Shown here: positions 1 to 7,034 of the stretch, piece after piece
How the letters are laid out: each line of letters opens with the position of its first letter
How positions within the stretch are numbered: the first letter of the stretch is position 1
NCBI GenBank assembly: GCA_024691105.1
Contig: JAILNY010000046.1
Location: 1-18,655 of the forward strand
Direction of reading: 5' to 3'
DNA from: Treponema sp.
GTDB taxonomy: Bacteria; Spirochaetota; Spirochaetia; Treponematales; Treponemataceae
Length of the DNA stretch: 18,655 nucleotides
The notes under the pieces: generated by a model
Told to the model about the DNA's origin: nothing
The model's input: only the letters and a program-made list of their open reading frames with translations
The model's database searches: none
Program-made: the position numbers and the translations under genes

Positions 1-341
1 CTATTTCTGTTTTGGGAAATGAAGAACTTCCTGTAAATCATCTTGAGTTTATACGATGCCCAAAATTAGAAGATTTGGAAGAGTTCCCTTCAAAATTTCC
101 AAATCTTACTTATTTAAAATTTGATCATTGCAAAAATATTAAAGATTACTCTCCTTTAGCAAAGCTTAAGAACTTAGAGGAACTTCATATCTTTGAATCC
201 GCACCTATTGCTGATTTTTCTTTTTTAAGAGAAATGGAAAAGTTATCTTCTGTTCGAATTTTCAAGACGAAAGTCATAGCAAGTGACACTACTATATTAG
301 ATGAAATTCCTGCAAAGGTGGAATTGTGCCTTACTGATTAA
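1..341 (+). CDS. Leucine-rich-repeat protein, 3' part (5' end outside window)
   Basis: The frame is open from the first bases of the window to a TAA at 339-341, so this is the C-terminal part of a longer protein. A TTG at 12 could be read as a start, but no ribosome-binding site can be seen before it. The visible residues form successive leucine-rich-repeat units of roughly 22-25 residues, with the pattern LxxLxxLxxxxCxxIxDxSxLxxLxxLxxLxI (for example NLTYLKFDHC, NLEELHIFES, KLSSVRIFKT). LRR domains are protein-binding scaffolds; partner and cellular location cannot be told here because the N-terminus is missing. The gene is AT-rich, like the next gene and unlike the core genes further on, and looks accessory. 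The LRR assignment is fairly sure; function is unknown. Confidence 0.7.
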   Translation, partial: ISVLGNEELPVNHLEFIRCPKLEDLEEFPSKFPNLTYLKFDHCKNIKDYSPLAKLKNLEELHIFESAPIADFSFLREMEKLSSVRIFKTKVIASDTTILDEIPAKVELCLTD

Positions 342-414
342 AATGATTTTCTTGTTTATGGAAATTTTTAATCCATTTTCAGCTACTCATGGATATAAAA
401 GGAGATGACGGAAG

Positions 415-963
415 ATGCAACTAAAACTACGAATCAATTCATTTATTATAGGATTGATTTTACCATTAATGTTACTTCTTAAACTTTCATTATTATTGCA
501 ATCAGAAATTTTAAAATATATAACACTGATTATTTGTATATTAGTTTCGATATTTATCACTCAAATTTACGACTACTTATTTTATGACAGTTCAACAACA
601 TGCGCAAAACATGCAGGAAATCTTGCATTAAAAAACAATTATTCACCGTGCTATCCCGACGGTAGTTTTTGGAATCCTGATGAATTAAAAGTTTCAGAAA
701 TTTTTGAAAATTATAAGAGTGCTTGTTCAGATTACCCACAAAAAAATACCATGGGGTTTGTTTTTTATACAAATAAATCTGGAACATTTTCTCGTCATGT
801 TGAATTTTACGATTATACAAAAGAGGACGAGAAAGTTGGAATTTATAAATTTTATTTTAGTTCATATCCGTTACATAATAAAAATGATCATGTTAATCTA
901 GTTTATATTCCAATAAAAAAAATAAAGAAAATGAAGTTTTATGCATTGAATAAGATTGAATGA
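415..963 (+). CDS. Hypothetical membrane protein with two N-terminal helices
   Basis: This 182-residue protein belongs to no family I recognise. Residues about 9-28 and 34-54 are strongly hydrophobic and should form two membrane helices, leaving a soluble domain of about 125 residues rich in aromatic residues and lysine (motifs such as GFVFYTNKSG and KFYFSS). The ATG at 415 follows AAAAGGAG at 397-404 with ten bases between, an adequate ribosome-binding site. The gene lies 73 bases after the LRR gene on the same strand and shares its AT-rich base use, so the two may form an accessory unit. GC-rich element A begins 27 bases after the stop codon. The compact shape, with a membrane anchor and a small domain, would fit an immunity-type or envelope protein, but nothing in the sequence proves this. 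Confidence 0.6.
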   Translation: MQLKLRINSFIIGLILPLMLLLKLSLLLQSEILKYITLIICILVSIFITQIYDYLFYDSSTTCAKHAGNLALKNNYSPCYPDGSFWNPDELKVSEIFENYKSACSDYPQKNTMGFVFYTNKSGTFSRHVEFYDYTKEDEKVGIYKFYFSSYPLHNKNDHVNLVYIPIKKIKKMKFYALNKIE

Positions 964-990
964 GAAAATATTTAACAAAATTCTATATCC

Positions 991-1243
991 CATCAATTAC
1001 AATTGATTTGACTAGCACACTTAAAACTGATACTGCGCTTTTTCGGTGAGCGGCAGGAGGGACGGCGCTTTTAGGCGAGCGCAAAAGCGCGAGGCTTAAA
1101 GCAAGCCGTTCTGGAGCGGCTTTGTTGCAGTGCAAAAAAAGCCGCGGAAGAATGAAGCGCTCTGACGCGGAATCCCGGATGACGCGACCGCCGCATGGCC
1201 TGTGATGCCACCTCGCTACGCTTAATGCGGCGGACACCGCCAT
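991..1243 (+). repeat. GC-rich structured repeat element, copy A
   Basis: This element is homologous to the reverse complement of 17401-17652. A 23-base block (1045-1067) is identical in both copies, and a 52-base block (1143-1194) differs at only two positions. The left end is a CATCAAT...ATTGAT palindrome (991-1007), and the right end is GGCGG-ACA-CCGCC followed by AT (1229-1243). Between the shared blocks are hairpins: GCGCTTTT/AAAAGCGC (1065-1072 with 1083-1090), GCGGCTTT/AAAGCCGC (1116-1123 with 1138-1145, with an inner TTGC/GCAA), and CCGCCGCAT/ATGCGGCGG (1188-1196 with 1225-1233). The GC content is much higher than in the accessory gene before it. No credible protein is encoded. It fills most of the 344-base gap between the membrane-protein gene and the nucleoside kinase gene. 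Confidence 0.85.
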
Positions 1244-1292
1244 ATATTAATCTGGATAACTTCAAAAAATTTCCCCACAATTCTCATTCCTA

Positions 1293-1301
1293 TGGTATAA
1301 T
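1293..1301 (+). promoter_or_regulatory. Extended -10 promoter of the nucleoside kinase gene
   Basis: TGGTATAAT at 1293-1301 is a perfect extended -10 (TGnTATAAT). No good -35 is visible at the usual distance (the region around 1272-1278 reads tccccac), as is common for extended -10 promoters. The -10 ends six bases before the A of the start codon at 1308, so transcription should start at or next to the ATG. The same TATGGTATAAT string occurs in the predicted fliF promoter. Confidence 0.65.
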
Positions 1302-1307
1302 ATAAGA

Positions 1308-2966
1308 ATGAGTACAAACAGAATAACAATCACACTTCCTAATGGGAAAACTCTTGAAACAGCCCCTGGCACAAGAGCAAAAGATTTTATTGATGCTTTG
1401 ACTAATGAACCGGAGACAGTTTATGCAGTTCGTGTCAATAATCAGATATGTTCACTTAACAAGTCAATTCTTACTGACTGCAAAGTTGAACCAGTTATAG
1501 CAAAGAGCAAGGATGGCGCCGAAGTTTACCGCCGTTCTTTGTGTTTTACAATGGAAGCGGCAATGCACGAAATCGATCCAAACTACCGCCTCTTAATCGG
1601 CCACAGTCTTGGATACGGTTACTACTACACGCTTTTGGATGGCAATGCTGTTCATCCGCCTTTGATTGAAAAATTAAAGGCAAAGATGCAGGAATTAATT
1701 TCGCGCAATCTTCCAATCGAAACTTTTTCTCTCTCGTATGAGCAGGCAGTCGATCTTTTTGAAAAAGAAGGCCTTACTGACACACGCAATCTTTTGCGTT
1801 ACAAGTGTCCGCCTCGCGTAGAAATTAACCGTCTCGAGGATTTTACAGACCTCTACTACGCTCCGCTTTTGGTTTCTACAGGCTATCTTAAGACTTGGGA
1901 AATTATGAAATACGGACAGGGCTTTTTGCTCCGATTCCCTACTTCAACAGAGCCAGACAAGCTCCAGGAATTCCACGATATTCCGCAGCTGTTTAAGACT
2001 TATGAGCGCTACAAAAAATGGGGTAAGCAGATTGGTGTTACAACCTGTGCTTCTCTCAACGAACTTGTCAGCCGCCGCGAAGCTGACGACTTTATCAACA
2101 TCTCAGAAATTTTCCAGCAAAAGAGTATTGCCGACATAGCGCAGCAGATTCATGACAGAGGCAAAGTAAAAGTTGTTCTTATTGCAGGACCTTCAAGTTC
2201 CGGCAAAACAACAAGTGCAAAAAAACTTGCCCTCGAACTGCAGGCAATCGGTTATCGTCCAAAGGTAATAAGCCTTGACTGCTACTATGTCGGTCGTGAC
2301 CGTACGCCAAAAGACGAAAACGGCAACTACGACTACGAGTGCCTTGAAGCACTTGATGTCGAGCTTATCAACCAGAACCTTGTCAACCTCTTTGAAGGAA
2401 AAACCATCACTCTCCCAGAGTACGATTTTAAAACCGGTACACGTTCTATAACAGGACCAGAGCTTTCACTCGGCGAAAATGATATTCTTATTATGGAAGG
2501 AATCCACGGCCTTAATGATAAGCTCACCCCGTTAATCAAACCTCAGTACAAGTTTAAGCTTTACCTGTCTGCTTTGACACAGCTTAACTTTAACGAGCAC
2601 AACAGAATCTCAACAAGCGATAACCGTCTTATCCGCCGTATCGTTCGAGACTCGCAGTTCCGCGGAAAGCCGGCTGCAGAAACAATCGGAATGTGGGAAA
2701 GCGTACAGCGCGGAGAACGCCTGCACATCTTCCCTTTCCAGAACAATGCCGATGCAATTTTGAATACCGCTCTCGATTACGAACTTTCTGTATTAAAGAT
2801 TTTTGCAGAGCCGCTTTTAAAACGCATCACTCCGCTCGAAAAAGAGTATTCAGAGGCATGCCGTCTTTTGCGCTTCCTTGATATATTCCCGACAATCGAT
2901 CCGACAGAAGTTCCTGACCGCTCGATTCTCCGCGAGTTTATCGGACACTCGGCATTCCACTATTAA
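1308..2966 (+). CDS. Nucleoside (uridine-type) kinase with N-terminal TGS and ThrRS-like domains
   Basis: This 552-residue cytoplasmic enzyme is built in three parts. Residues about 5-65 are a TGS domain (TITLPNGKTLE start). Residues about 80-240 resemble the second domain of threonyl-tRNA synthetase. Residues about 285-490 are a phosphoribulokinase/uridine kinase domain with Walker A GPSSSGKTT at 294-302, a substrate-loop DCYY at 324-327 and LIMEGIHGLN around 394-403. The family is annotated as uridine or nucleoside kinase in treponemes, clostridia and Bacteroidetes and would phosphorylate a nucleoside with NTP for pyrimidine salvage; the true substrate cannot be read from sequence. No ribosome-binding site precedes the ATG and the -10 sits six bases upstream, pointing to a leaderless message. 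The gene is monocistronic, bounded by element A and the terminators at 2971-3056, and converges on fliJ. Confidence 0.88.
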   Translation: MSTNRITITLPNGKTLETAPGTRAKDFIDALTNEPETVYAVRVNNQICSLNKSILTDCKVEPVIAKSKDGAEVYRRSLCFTMEAAMHEIDPNYRLLIGHSLGYGYYYTLLDGNAVHPPLIEKLKAKMQELISRNLPIETFSLSYEQAVDLFEKEGLTDTRNLLRYKCPPRVEINRLEDFTDLYYAPLLVSTGYLKTWEIMKYGQGFLLRFPTSTEPDKLQEFHDIPQLFKTYERYKKWGKQIGVTTCASLNELVSRREADDFINISEIFQQKSIADIAQQIHDRGKVKVVLIAGPSSSGKTTSAKKLALELQAIGYRPKVISLDCYYVGRDRTPKDENGNYDYECLEALDVELINQNLVNLFEGKTITLPEYDFKTGTRSITGPELSLGENDILIMEGIHGLNDKLTPLIKPQYKFKLYLSALTQLNFNEHNRISTSDNRLIRRIVRDSQFRGKPAAETIGMWESVQRGERLHIFPFQNNADAILNTALDYELSVLKIFAEPLLKRITPLEKEYSEACRLLRFLDIFPTIDPTEVPDRSILREFIGHSAFHY

Positions 2967-2970
2967 AAAC

Positions 2971-2995
2971 AAAACCGCGCACACATTCTGCGCGG
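2971..2995 (-). terminator. Second terminator hairpin downstream of fliJ (minus strand)
   Basis: CCGCGCA (2975-2981) pairs perfectly with TGCGCGG (2989-2995) across a seven-base loop. Read on the minus strand the stem is followed by TTTTGTTTTT (2974 downward), a typical intrinsic terminator. On the plus strand it is followed by A's, so it should act mainly on read-through from the flagellar operon. Confidence 0.7.
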
Positions 2996-2996
2996 C

Positions 2997-3056
2997 AAAA
3001 AAAACCGACAGGACGAGAGTGAAAAGAATTTTTACTCAAAGCCCTGTCGGTTTTTT
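2997..3056. terminator. Bidirectional intrinsic terminator between the nucleoside kinase gene and fliJ
   Basis: AAAACCGACAGG (3001-3012) pairs with CCTGTCGG and T's (3043-3056). An inner stem, GAGTGAAAA (3017-3025) with TTTTTACTC (3029-3037), has a GAA loop. The outer stem is followed by T6 on the plus strand and T8 on the minus strand, so it can stop the kinase transcript and the converging fliF-fliJ transcript alike. The gap of about 100 bases between the two genes is fully used by the two hairpins. Confidence 0.88.
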
Positions 3057-3065
3057 ATTTATCGA

Positions 3066-3491
3066 TTATTTATTATGCTGTGCCGTTACGATATCGTCTG
3101 CCATATCTTCTTCTTCTTTTTCGACAAGACCTTTATATTCTTCTAATTTTTTTTCTTTTAATTTATTTAAGCTTTCTGTTTTCTGCAAAGCGGCCTTAAA
3201 AATCTCGCGTTTCTGTTCTGTAAAAATTTTTGCCGCCGCAAGATCTTCTAAAAGTTTTTCTTCCTGGAGTTTTAAAAAAGTAAAGTACTGCTGTCCCTGA
3301 CTGATTGCGGCAAAATCTGTTACACCCTTTACGGCTTTTTTTGCCTCGGCGTGCTGCATCGCTATCGTATTAAGTCCGTCCTGAATTCGCACTTCTTCGG
3401 CAACCGCTTTTCCAAGCTCTATCTGTGCCTCCTCCTGCTGAAACTTCCGCAATTTTAAAACATCTTCAAGTTCAAACTTAAACGACTTCAT
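3066..3491 (-). CDS. fliJ: Flagellar export chaperone/coupler FliJ
   Basis: The protein has 141 residues, a usual FliJ length, and is almost entirely charged helix rich in E, K, Q and A (FKFELEDVLKLRKFQQEEAQIELGKA start), as expected for the antiparallel coiled-coil FliJ fold. FliJ works at the cytoplasmic side of the flagellar type III export gate. It is inserted into the FliI hexamer, much like the gamma stalk of F-ATPase, and escorts export chaperones. Sequence alone is weakly diagnostic for this family, but the position immediately after fliI settles the call. The ATG at 3491 lies within the 3' end of fliI (14-base overlap), suggesting translational coupling. It is the last gene of the flagellar unit and is followed by two terminators. 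Confidence 0.88.
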   Translation of the reverse strand: MKSFKFELEDVLKLRKFQQEEAQIELGKAVAEEVRIQDGLNTIAMQHAEAKKAVKGVTDFAAISQGQQYFTFLKLQEEKLLEDLAAAKIFTEQKREIFKAALQKTESLNKLKEKKLEEYKGLVEKEEEDMADDIVTAQHNK

Positions 3492-4899
3492 TTTCTACAG
3501 CAGCGCTCTCCTGCTCTATTGCCGCTTCTTCAATCGCAGACAGCTGATCAAGTTCTTCATCAGGAATGTCGATTCCAGAAACTTCTGAAAGTTTTTTAAG
3601 TGAATCGTTCATTGTACAGTGATCTGTTTCTTCCTGCTTTAAAAAGTCTTCGATTGTATCATGCATTTCGATTGCCTTATCGATTGCAGGAGAATTTCCT
3701 TTCTGATAAGCTCCGGTTGTAATCATAAGTTCATTGTTTTCGTAAGCGGCCATAAGCTCGCGGACTGCGGCGCAGGCTTTTTTTGTCTGGTCGCCTGTAA
3801 CGCGCCGACTCAAACGGCTTATACTCTGAAGAACATCAATTGCAGGATAGTGATAACTCTGTGCAAGCTTTCGGTTTAAAACAATGTGGCCGTCAAGAGT
3901 ACCGCGCACTTTATCCGTAATCGGTTCGTTCATATCATCTGAGTCAACAAGTACATTGTAGAACGCCGTAATAGAACCTTTGTCATTTGTGCCGGCGCGC
4001 TCGAGAAGTTTTGGGATCATATCAAATACGCTCGGTGGATATCCTTTTTGTGCCGGCGGCTCGCCTTTTGCAAGACCTATTTCTCTCTGGGCGTGGGCAA
4101 AGCGCGTTACGTTATCAAACATAAACATAACATCTTTTCCCTGATCCCTAAAATATTCTGCAACTGCTGTCGCAACATAAGACGCGCGGAGTCTGCAGAT
4201 CGAAGGCTGGTCGCTTGTGGCAACAATTACGACACTTCTTTTAAGACCTTCTTCTCCCAAATCACGGTTAATAAAATCCAATACTTCGCGGCCACGTTCT
4301 CCAATCAAGGCAATTACATTGACGTCGGCATTTGTATTGCGCGCTATCATCGAAAGCAGTGTCGACTTTCCGACACCAGAGCCTGCAAAGATTCCAAGGC
4401 GCTGGCCGCGTCCAACGGTAAGCAAAGTGTCAATTGCGCGCACGCCTGTTGTAATACGACGGTTAATCGGTTTACGCTTCATCGGATCTGGCGGATCTGC
4501 TTCTGCAGGATAATATGTTTCAGGAACTAAAGCTCCCTTTCCGTCACACGGAGCGCCTGTTGCATCAATTACGCGGCCAAGCAAACTTTTTCCGACCGGC
4601 ACCTGGAGAGTCTTTCCAGAAGCGACAACTTCACATCCGACTTCAATTCCACGCGTATTACCAAATGCCGAAAGCTTTACTGTAGTACCGTCAAGCCCAA
4701 CAACCTCAGCCATTACTGTCGTGTTAAGAGCCGGAACCCGTATCGTACAAATTTCTCCGATTACAGAACGAGGGCCCTGACTTTGTATATCAAGACCATT
4801 TACATAGGTAACCTTTCCAACATAGTGAATTGTAGGAGTATTTTTTACAGTATCGAGATATTTATTTAAATTAAAGTCAACGTTATAAGAAGATTTCAC
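3478..4899 (-). CDS. fliI: Flagellum-specific export ATPase FliI
   Basis: FliI (473 residues) is the hexameric ATPase that energises flagellar type III export together with FliH and FliJ at the inner face of the membrane. It belongs to the F1-beta/T3SS ATPase family. Walker A is GSGVGKST at 173-180, the catalytic Glu lies in IGERGREV (about 199-206), Walker B is MFMFDNVTR ending near 266, and the family signature PPAQKGYPPSVF is at 281-292. The C-terminus ends in a Glu/Ala-rich acidic tail of about 25 residues. The start is GTG at 4899, chosen because AAGGTGG lies four bases upstream and there is no ATG nearby in frame. A small CATGC/GCATG hairpin (4912-4927) sits just before that site in the 56-base gap after fliH. 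The 3' end overlaps fliJ. Confidence 0.96.
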   Translation of the reverse strand: MKSSYNVDFNLNKYLDTVKNTPTIHYVGKVTYVNGLDIQSQGPRSVIGEICTIRVPALNTTVMAEVVGLDGTTVKLSAFGNTRGIEVGCEVVASGKTLQVPVGKSLLGRVIDATGAPCDGKGALVPETYYPAEADPPDPMKRKPINRRITTGVRAIDTLLTVGRGQRLGIFAGSGVGKSTLLSMIARNTNADVNVIALIGERGREVLDFINRDLGEEGLKRSVVIVATSDQPSICRLRASYVATAVAEYFRDQGKDVMFMFDNVTRFAHAQREIGLAKGEPPAQKGYPPSVFDMIPKLLERAGTNDKGSITAFYNVLVDSDDMNEPITDKVRGTLDGHIVLNRKLAQSYHYPAIDVLQSISRLSRRVTGDQTKKACAAVRELMAAYENNELMITTGAYQKGNSPAIDKAIEMHDTIEDFLKQEETDHCTMNDSLKKLSEVSGIDIPDEELDQLSAIEEAAIEQESAAVENEVV

Positions 4900-4911
4900 T
4901 TTTCCACCTTA

Positions 4912-4927
4912 CATGCAAAAAAGCATG
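4912..4927 (-). other. Small hairpin before the fliI ribosome-binding site
   Basis: CATGC (4912-4916) and GCATG (4923-4927) can pair around a six-base homopolymer loop (T6 on the minus strand). No T-tract follows the stem on the minus strand, so it is not a terminator. It ends about two bases before AAGGTGG, the fliI ribosome-binding site. Confidence 0.4.
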
Positions 4928-4955
4928 CCCCTTGAAATCTATAAAGGTTTCCAGA

Positions 4956-5885
4956 CTAAGACGTTGCAGGCATATCAGATTTTGCAACAGTCTTAACAGG
5001 AGATATTTCCATAATCTTCTGTTCAAGTTCAGAAAGCTGGCTTGAAATACGGGCATCAATTGCACCAAAGTCTGTTTCAACAATACAGCCGCCTTTTTCG
5101 ACTGTTGTATCTTCTACAACTGTAATACCCTTTACAGCTTCTACCCTTTCAATAAAATCCTGAATATGTTCAGTTGTAAGTTTTACGTCTTCAAGATTAA
5201 CACGGATTGTAACATCACCGCGGCCCTTAACTTTTTTAAGCGCCTGAAGAACGTTGTTCATAATTACGTTGCGCTGATTTTCAGAAATAATTTTTACAAC
5301 CTTGCGCGCCATCAAAACAACAAGTTCAACAATCTGATATTCTGTTTCACTTAAGATTTCTTCACGGCGTTTCATTACAGCATCAAGAATATTGTGCATG
5401 CGCTCAACAAGACGCTCGGCTTCTTTTTTTCCGTCCTGATAGCCGTTTTCAAAACCTTCGTCGTAGCCTTCTTTTTTTGAATCGTTTACAATCTTGTCAC
5501 GCTCTGTCTGAGCATCAGCAATAATTCTTTGAGCTTCAGCTTCGGCATCTTTTTTTATTTTTGCAGCTTCTGTTTCTGCCTGTGTCTTTATAACCTGAGC
5601 CTGGTCAGTCTGTCGTTTTACTTCGGCAAAGGCAGCTTCTTCAGCTTTTTTAACGATTAAGTCAGCTTCTTCCTGCGCCTTATTAAGCATTCCCTGCTTT
5701 TCGATTTCAAAATTTCTTTTATACTCTTCTGCCTCGCGTCTAAGGTCATCTGCAGTAGGACCTGTGTATTCAGGTTCTTCTTCTACAACCTCCTCAACGA
5801 CAGGAGCATAATCATGGAGCAGCTTTAACTGAAACTTTTCTTCTTTTGTCTTAATCTCGTTTTGACGGAATACAGTCTTTGCCAT
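4956..5885 (-). CDS. fliH: Flagellar assembly protein FliH (export ATPase regulator)
   Basis: FliH (309 residues) binds and restrains FliI and links it to the C-ring. The N-terminal part (to about residue 40) is acidic and ends in VVEEEPEYTGPT. Residues about 45-165 form a long charged coiled coil with many AEAEA-type heptads. It contains a run of glycines four residues apart (EGYDEGFENGYQDG, G140, G144, G148, G152), the GxxxG repeat typical of FliH. The C-terminal part resembles the V/F-ATPase subunit E fold (DVTIRVNLEDV, GGCIVETDFGAIDARISSQL). The ATG at 5885 is preceded only by a weak GGGGA site, and a GCCTTA/TAAGGC hairpin lies just upstream. It follows fliG by 42 bases and precedes fliI by 56. 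The C-terminal 20 residues are not conserved-looking. Confidence 0.93.
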   Translation of the reverse strand: MAKTVFRQNEIKTKEEKFQLKLLHDYAPVVEEVVEEEPEYTGPTADDLRREAEEYKRNFEIEKQGMLNKAQEEADLIVKKAEEAAFAEVKRQTDQAQVIKTQAETEAAKIKKDAEAEAQRIIADAQTERDKIVNDSKKEGYDEGFENGYQDGKKEAERLVERMHNILDAVMKRREEILSETEYQIVELVVLMARKVVKIISENQRNVIMNNVLQALKKVKGRGDVTIRVNLEDVKLTTEHIQDFIERVEAVKGITVVEDTTVEKGGCIVETDFGAIDARISSQLSELEQKIMEISPVKTVAKSDMPATS

Positions 5886-5901
5886 TTTCTATTTCCCCGC
5901 C

Positions 5902-5916
5902 GCCTTAAAATAAGGC
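5902..5916 (-). other. Small hairpin between fliG and fliH
   Basis: GCCTTA (5902-5907) pairs perfectly with TAAGGC (5911-5916) across a three-base loop. It lies between the fliG stop (5928) and the fliH start (5885), just before the weak GGGGA ribosome-binding site. There is no T-tract, so a terminator is unlikely. It may affect fliH translation or message processing. Confidence 0.4.
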
Positions 5917-5927
5917 AGCATGTAACA

Positions 5928-7031
5928 TCATGTAACAAGTTCGTCTTCGCCGGAACGCGCGATAACGATATCGCCCTTTTCTTCCAGACGACGGATTGTA
6001 GATACGATTTTCTGCTGGGCTTCTTCTACGTCCTTCAAACGTACAGGTCCCATAAATTCCATATCTTCTTTTAACATACTTGCAGCACGCTTTGACATGT
6101 TGCGGAAAATCTTATCCTGAACTTCGGTATCAACAGACTTAAGCGCTTTTGCAAGTTCCTGTGTATCGACTTCGCGGAGAACCTTCTGGATAGAACGGTC
6201 GTCGAGCATAACGATATCTTCGAATACGAACATACGCTTTTTGATCTCTTCTGCCAAATCTGGATCTTCTTCTTCGAGAGATTCGATGATGGCCTTTTCA
6301 GAAGAACGGTCAACAAGGTTGAGGATTTCAACGATAGATTCAACACCACCGGCAGCAGTATAGTCTTCTGAAGACAGTGTAGAAAGTTTTTTCTCAAGAA
6401 CGCGTTCAACCTCGCGCAATACATCAGGAGATGTACGGTCCATCGTAGCAAGTCGCTTAGAAACTTCAGGCTGCATGTCTTCCGGCAGGTTCTGCAGGAT
6501 GATTGCGGCTTTTCCAGGTTCAAGGTAAGCAAGAATCAAAGCGATAGTCTGCGGATATTCCTGCTGAATAAAGTTTAACAAATGAGCCGGATCTGTACGG
6601 CGAATAAAGTCAAACGGACGAACCTGAAGACTTGATGTAAGTCGGTTGATAATATCGATAGCTTTTTGAGAACCAAGAGATTTTTCGAGGAGCTCGCGGG
6701 CATAGTCGATACCACCGGTTGTAATAAAGTTCTGAGCATTCATCAAATCCTGGAATTCTTCGAGGACCTGATCTTTTAATTCTGCGTCTACTGTTTCAAG
6801 ACGTGCAATTTCAAATGTTAAAGTTTCTACTTCATCTTCGCGAAGGTGCTTCATGATTTCTGAAGAAACATCACTTCCGACAGAAACTAAAAAGATTGCC
6901 GCCTTCTGACGACCGGTAAGGCTCTTAAAATCCTTTCCCTTTTTAGATGATGGAGCAGTCGCAGGTTTTAAAGTCCCCGGTTTTGGAACTGGCTTTGGAT
7001 TACTTTTAGGTTTAGCTGCTTCGTCTGCCAT
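5928..7031 (-). CDS. fliG: Flagellar motor switch protein FliG
   Basis: FliG (367 residues) is the rotor protein that binds the MS ring (FliF) and receives torque from the stators at its C-terminal domain. The middle domain shows EYPQTIALILAYL (158-170, the EHPQ-type motif). The C-terminal domain shows the torque helix DDRSIQKVLREVD (277-289) with the expected Asp and Arg residues, and MGPVRLKDVEEAQQKIVSTI follows (from residue 327). Residues 1-36 form a Pro/Lys/Ala-rich, apparently disordered extension that most FliG proteins lack. The ATG at 7031 follows GGAGGAG, which lies in the last codons of fliF; only three bases separate the genes. Treponemes are known to carry two fliG genes; this is the one in the fliF operon. 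Confidence 0.96.
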   Translation of the reverse strand: MADEAAKPKSNPKPVPKPGTLKPATAPSSKKGKDFKSLTGRQKAAIFLVSVGSDVSSEIMKHLREDEVETLTFEIARLETVDAELKDQVLEEFQDLMNAQNFITTGGIDYARELLEKSLGSQKAIDIINRLTSSLQVRPFDFIRRTDPAHLLNFIQQEYPQTIALILAYLEPGKAAIILQNLPEDMQPEVSKRLATMDRTSPDVLREVERVLEKKLSTLSSEDYTAAGGVESIVEILNLVDRSSEKAIIESLEEEDPDLAEEIKKRMFVFEDIVMLDDRSIQKVLREVDTQELAKALKSVDTEVQDKIFRNMSKRAASMLKEDMEFMGPVRLKDVEEAQQKIVSTIRRLEEKGDIVIARSGEDELVT

Positions 7032-7034
7032 ATA

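Noticed and set aside
991..1243. Integron attC recombination site
   Set aside because: The gene-plus-tail layout is similar, but the element is about 250 bp, has no clear GTTRRRY/RYYYAAC end cores, and no integron integrase is present in the window. The recombinase at 12336-13259 is of the Xer type.
983..1280. Two overlapping minus-strand reading frames of 69-86 codons inside element A
   Set aside because: They are open because of the GC-rich content, have no ribosome-binding site, and copy B does not preserve the frame, since the hairpins differ in length.
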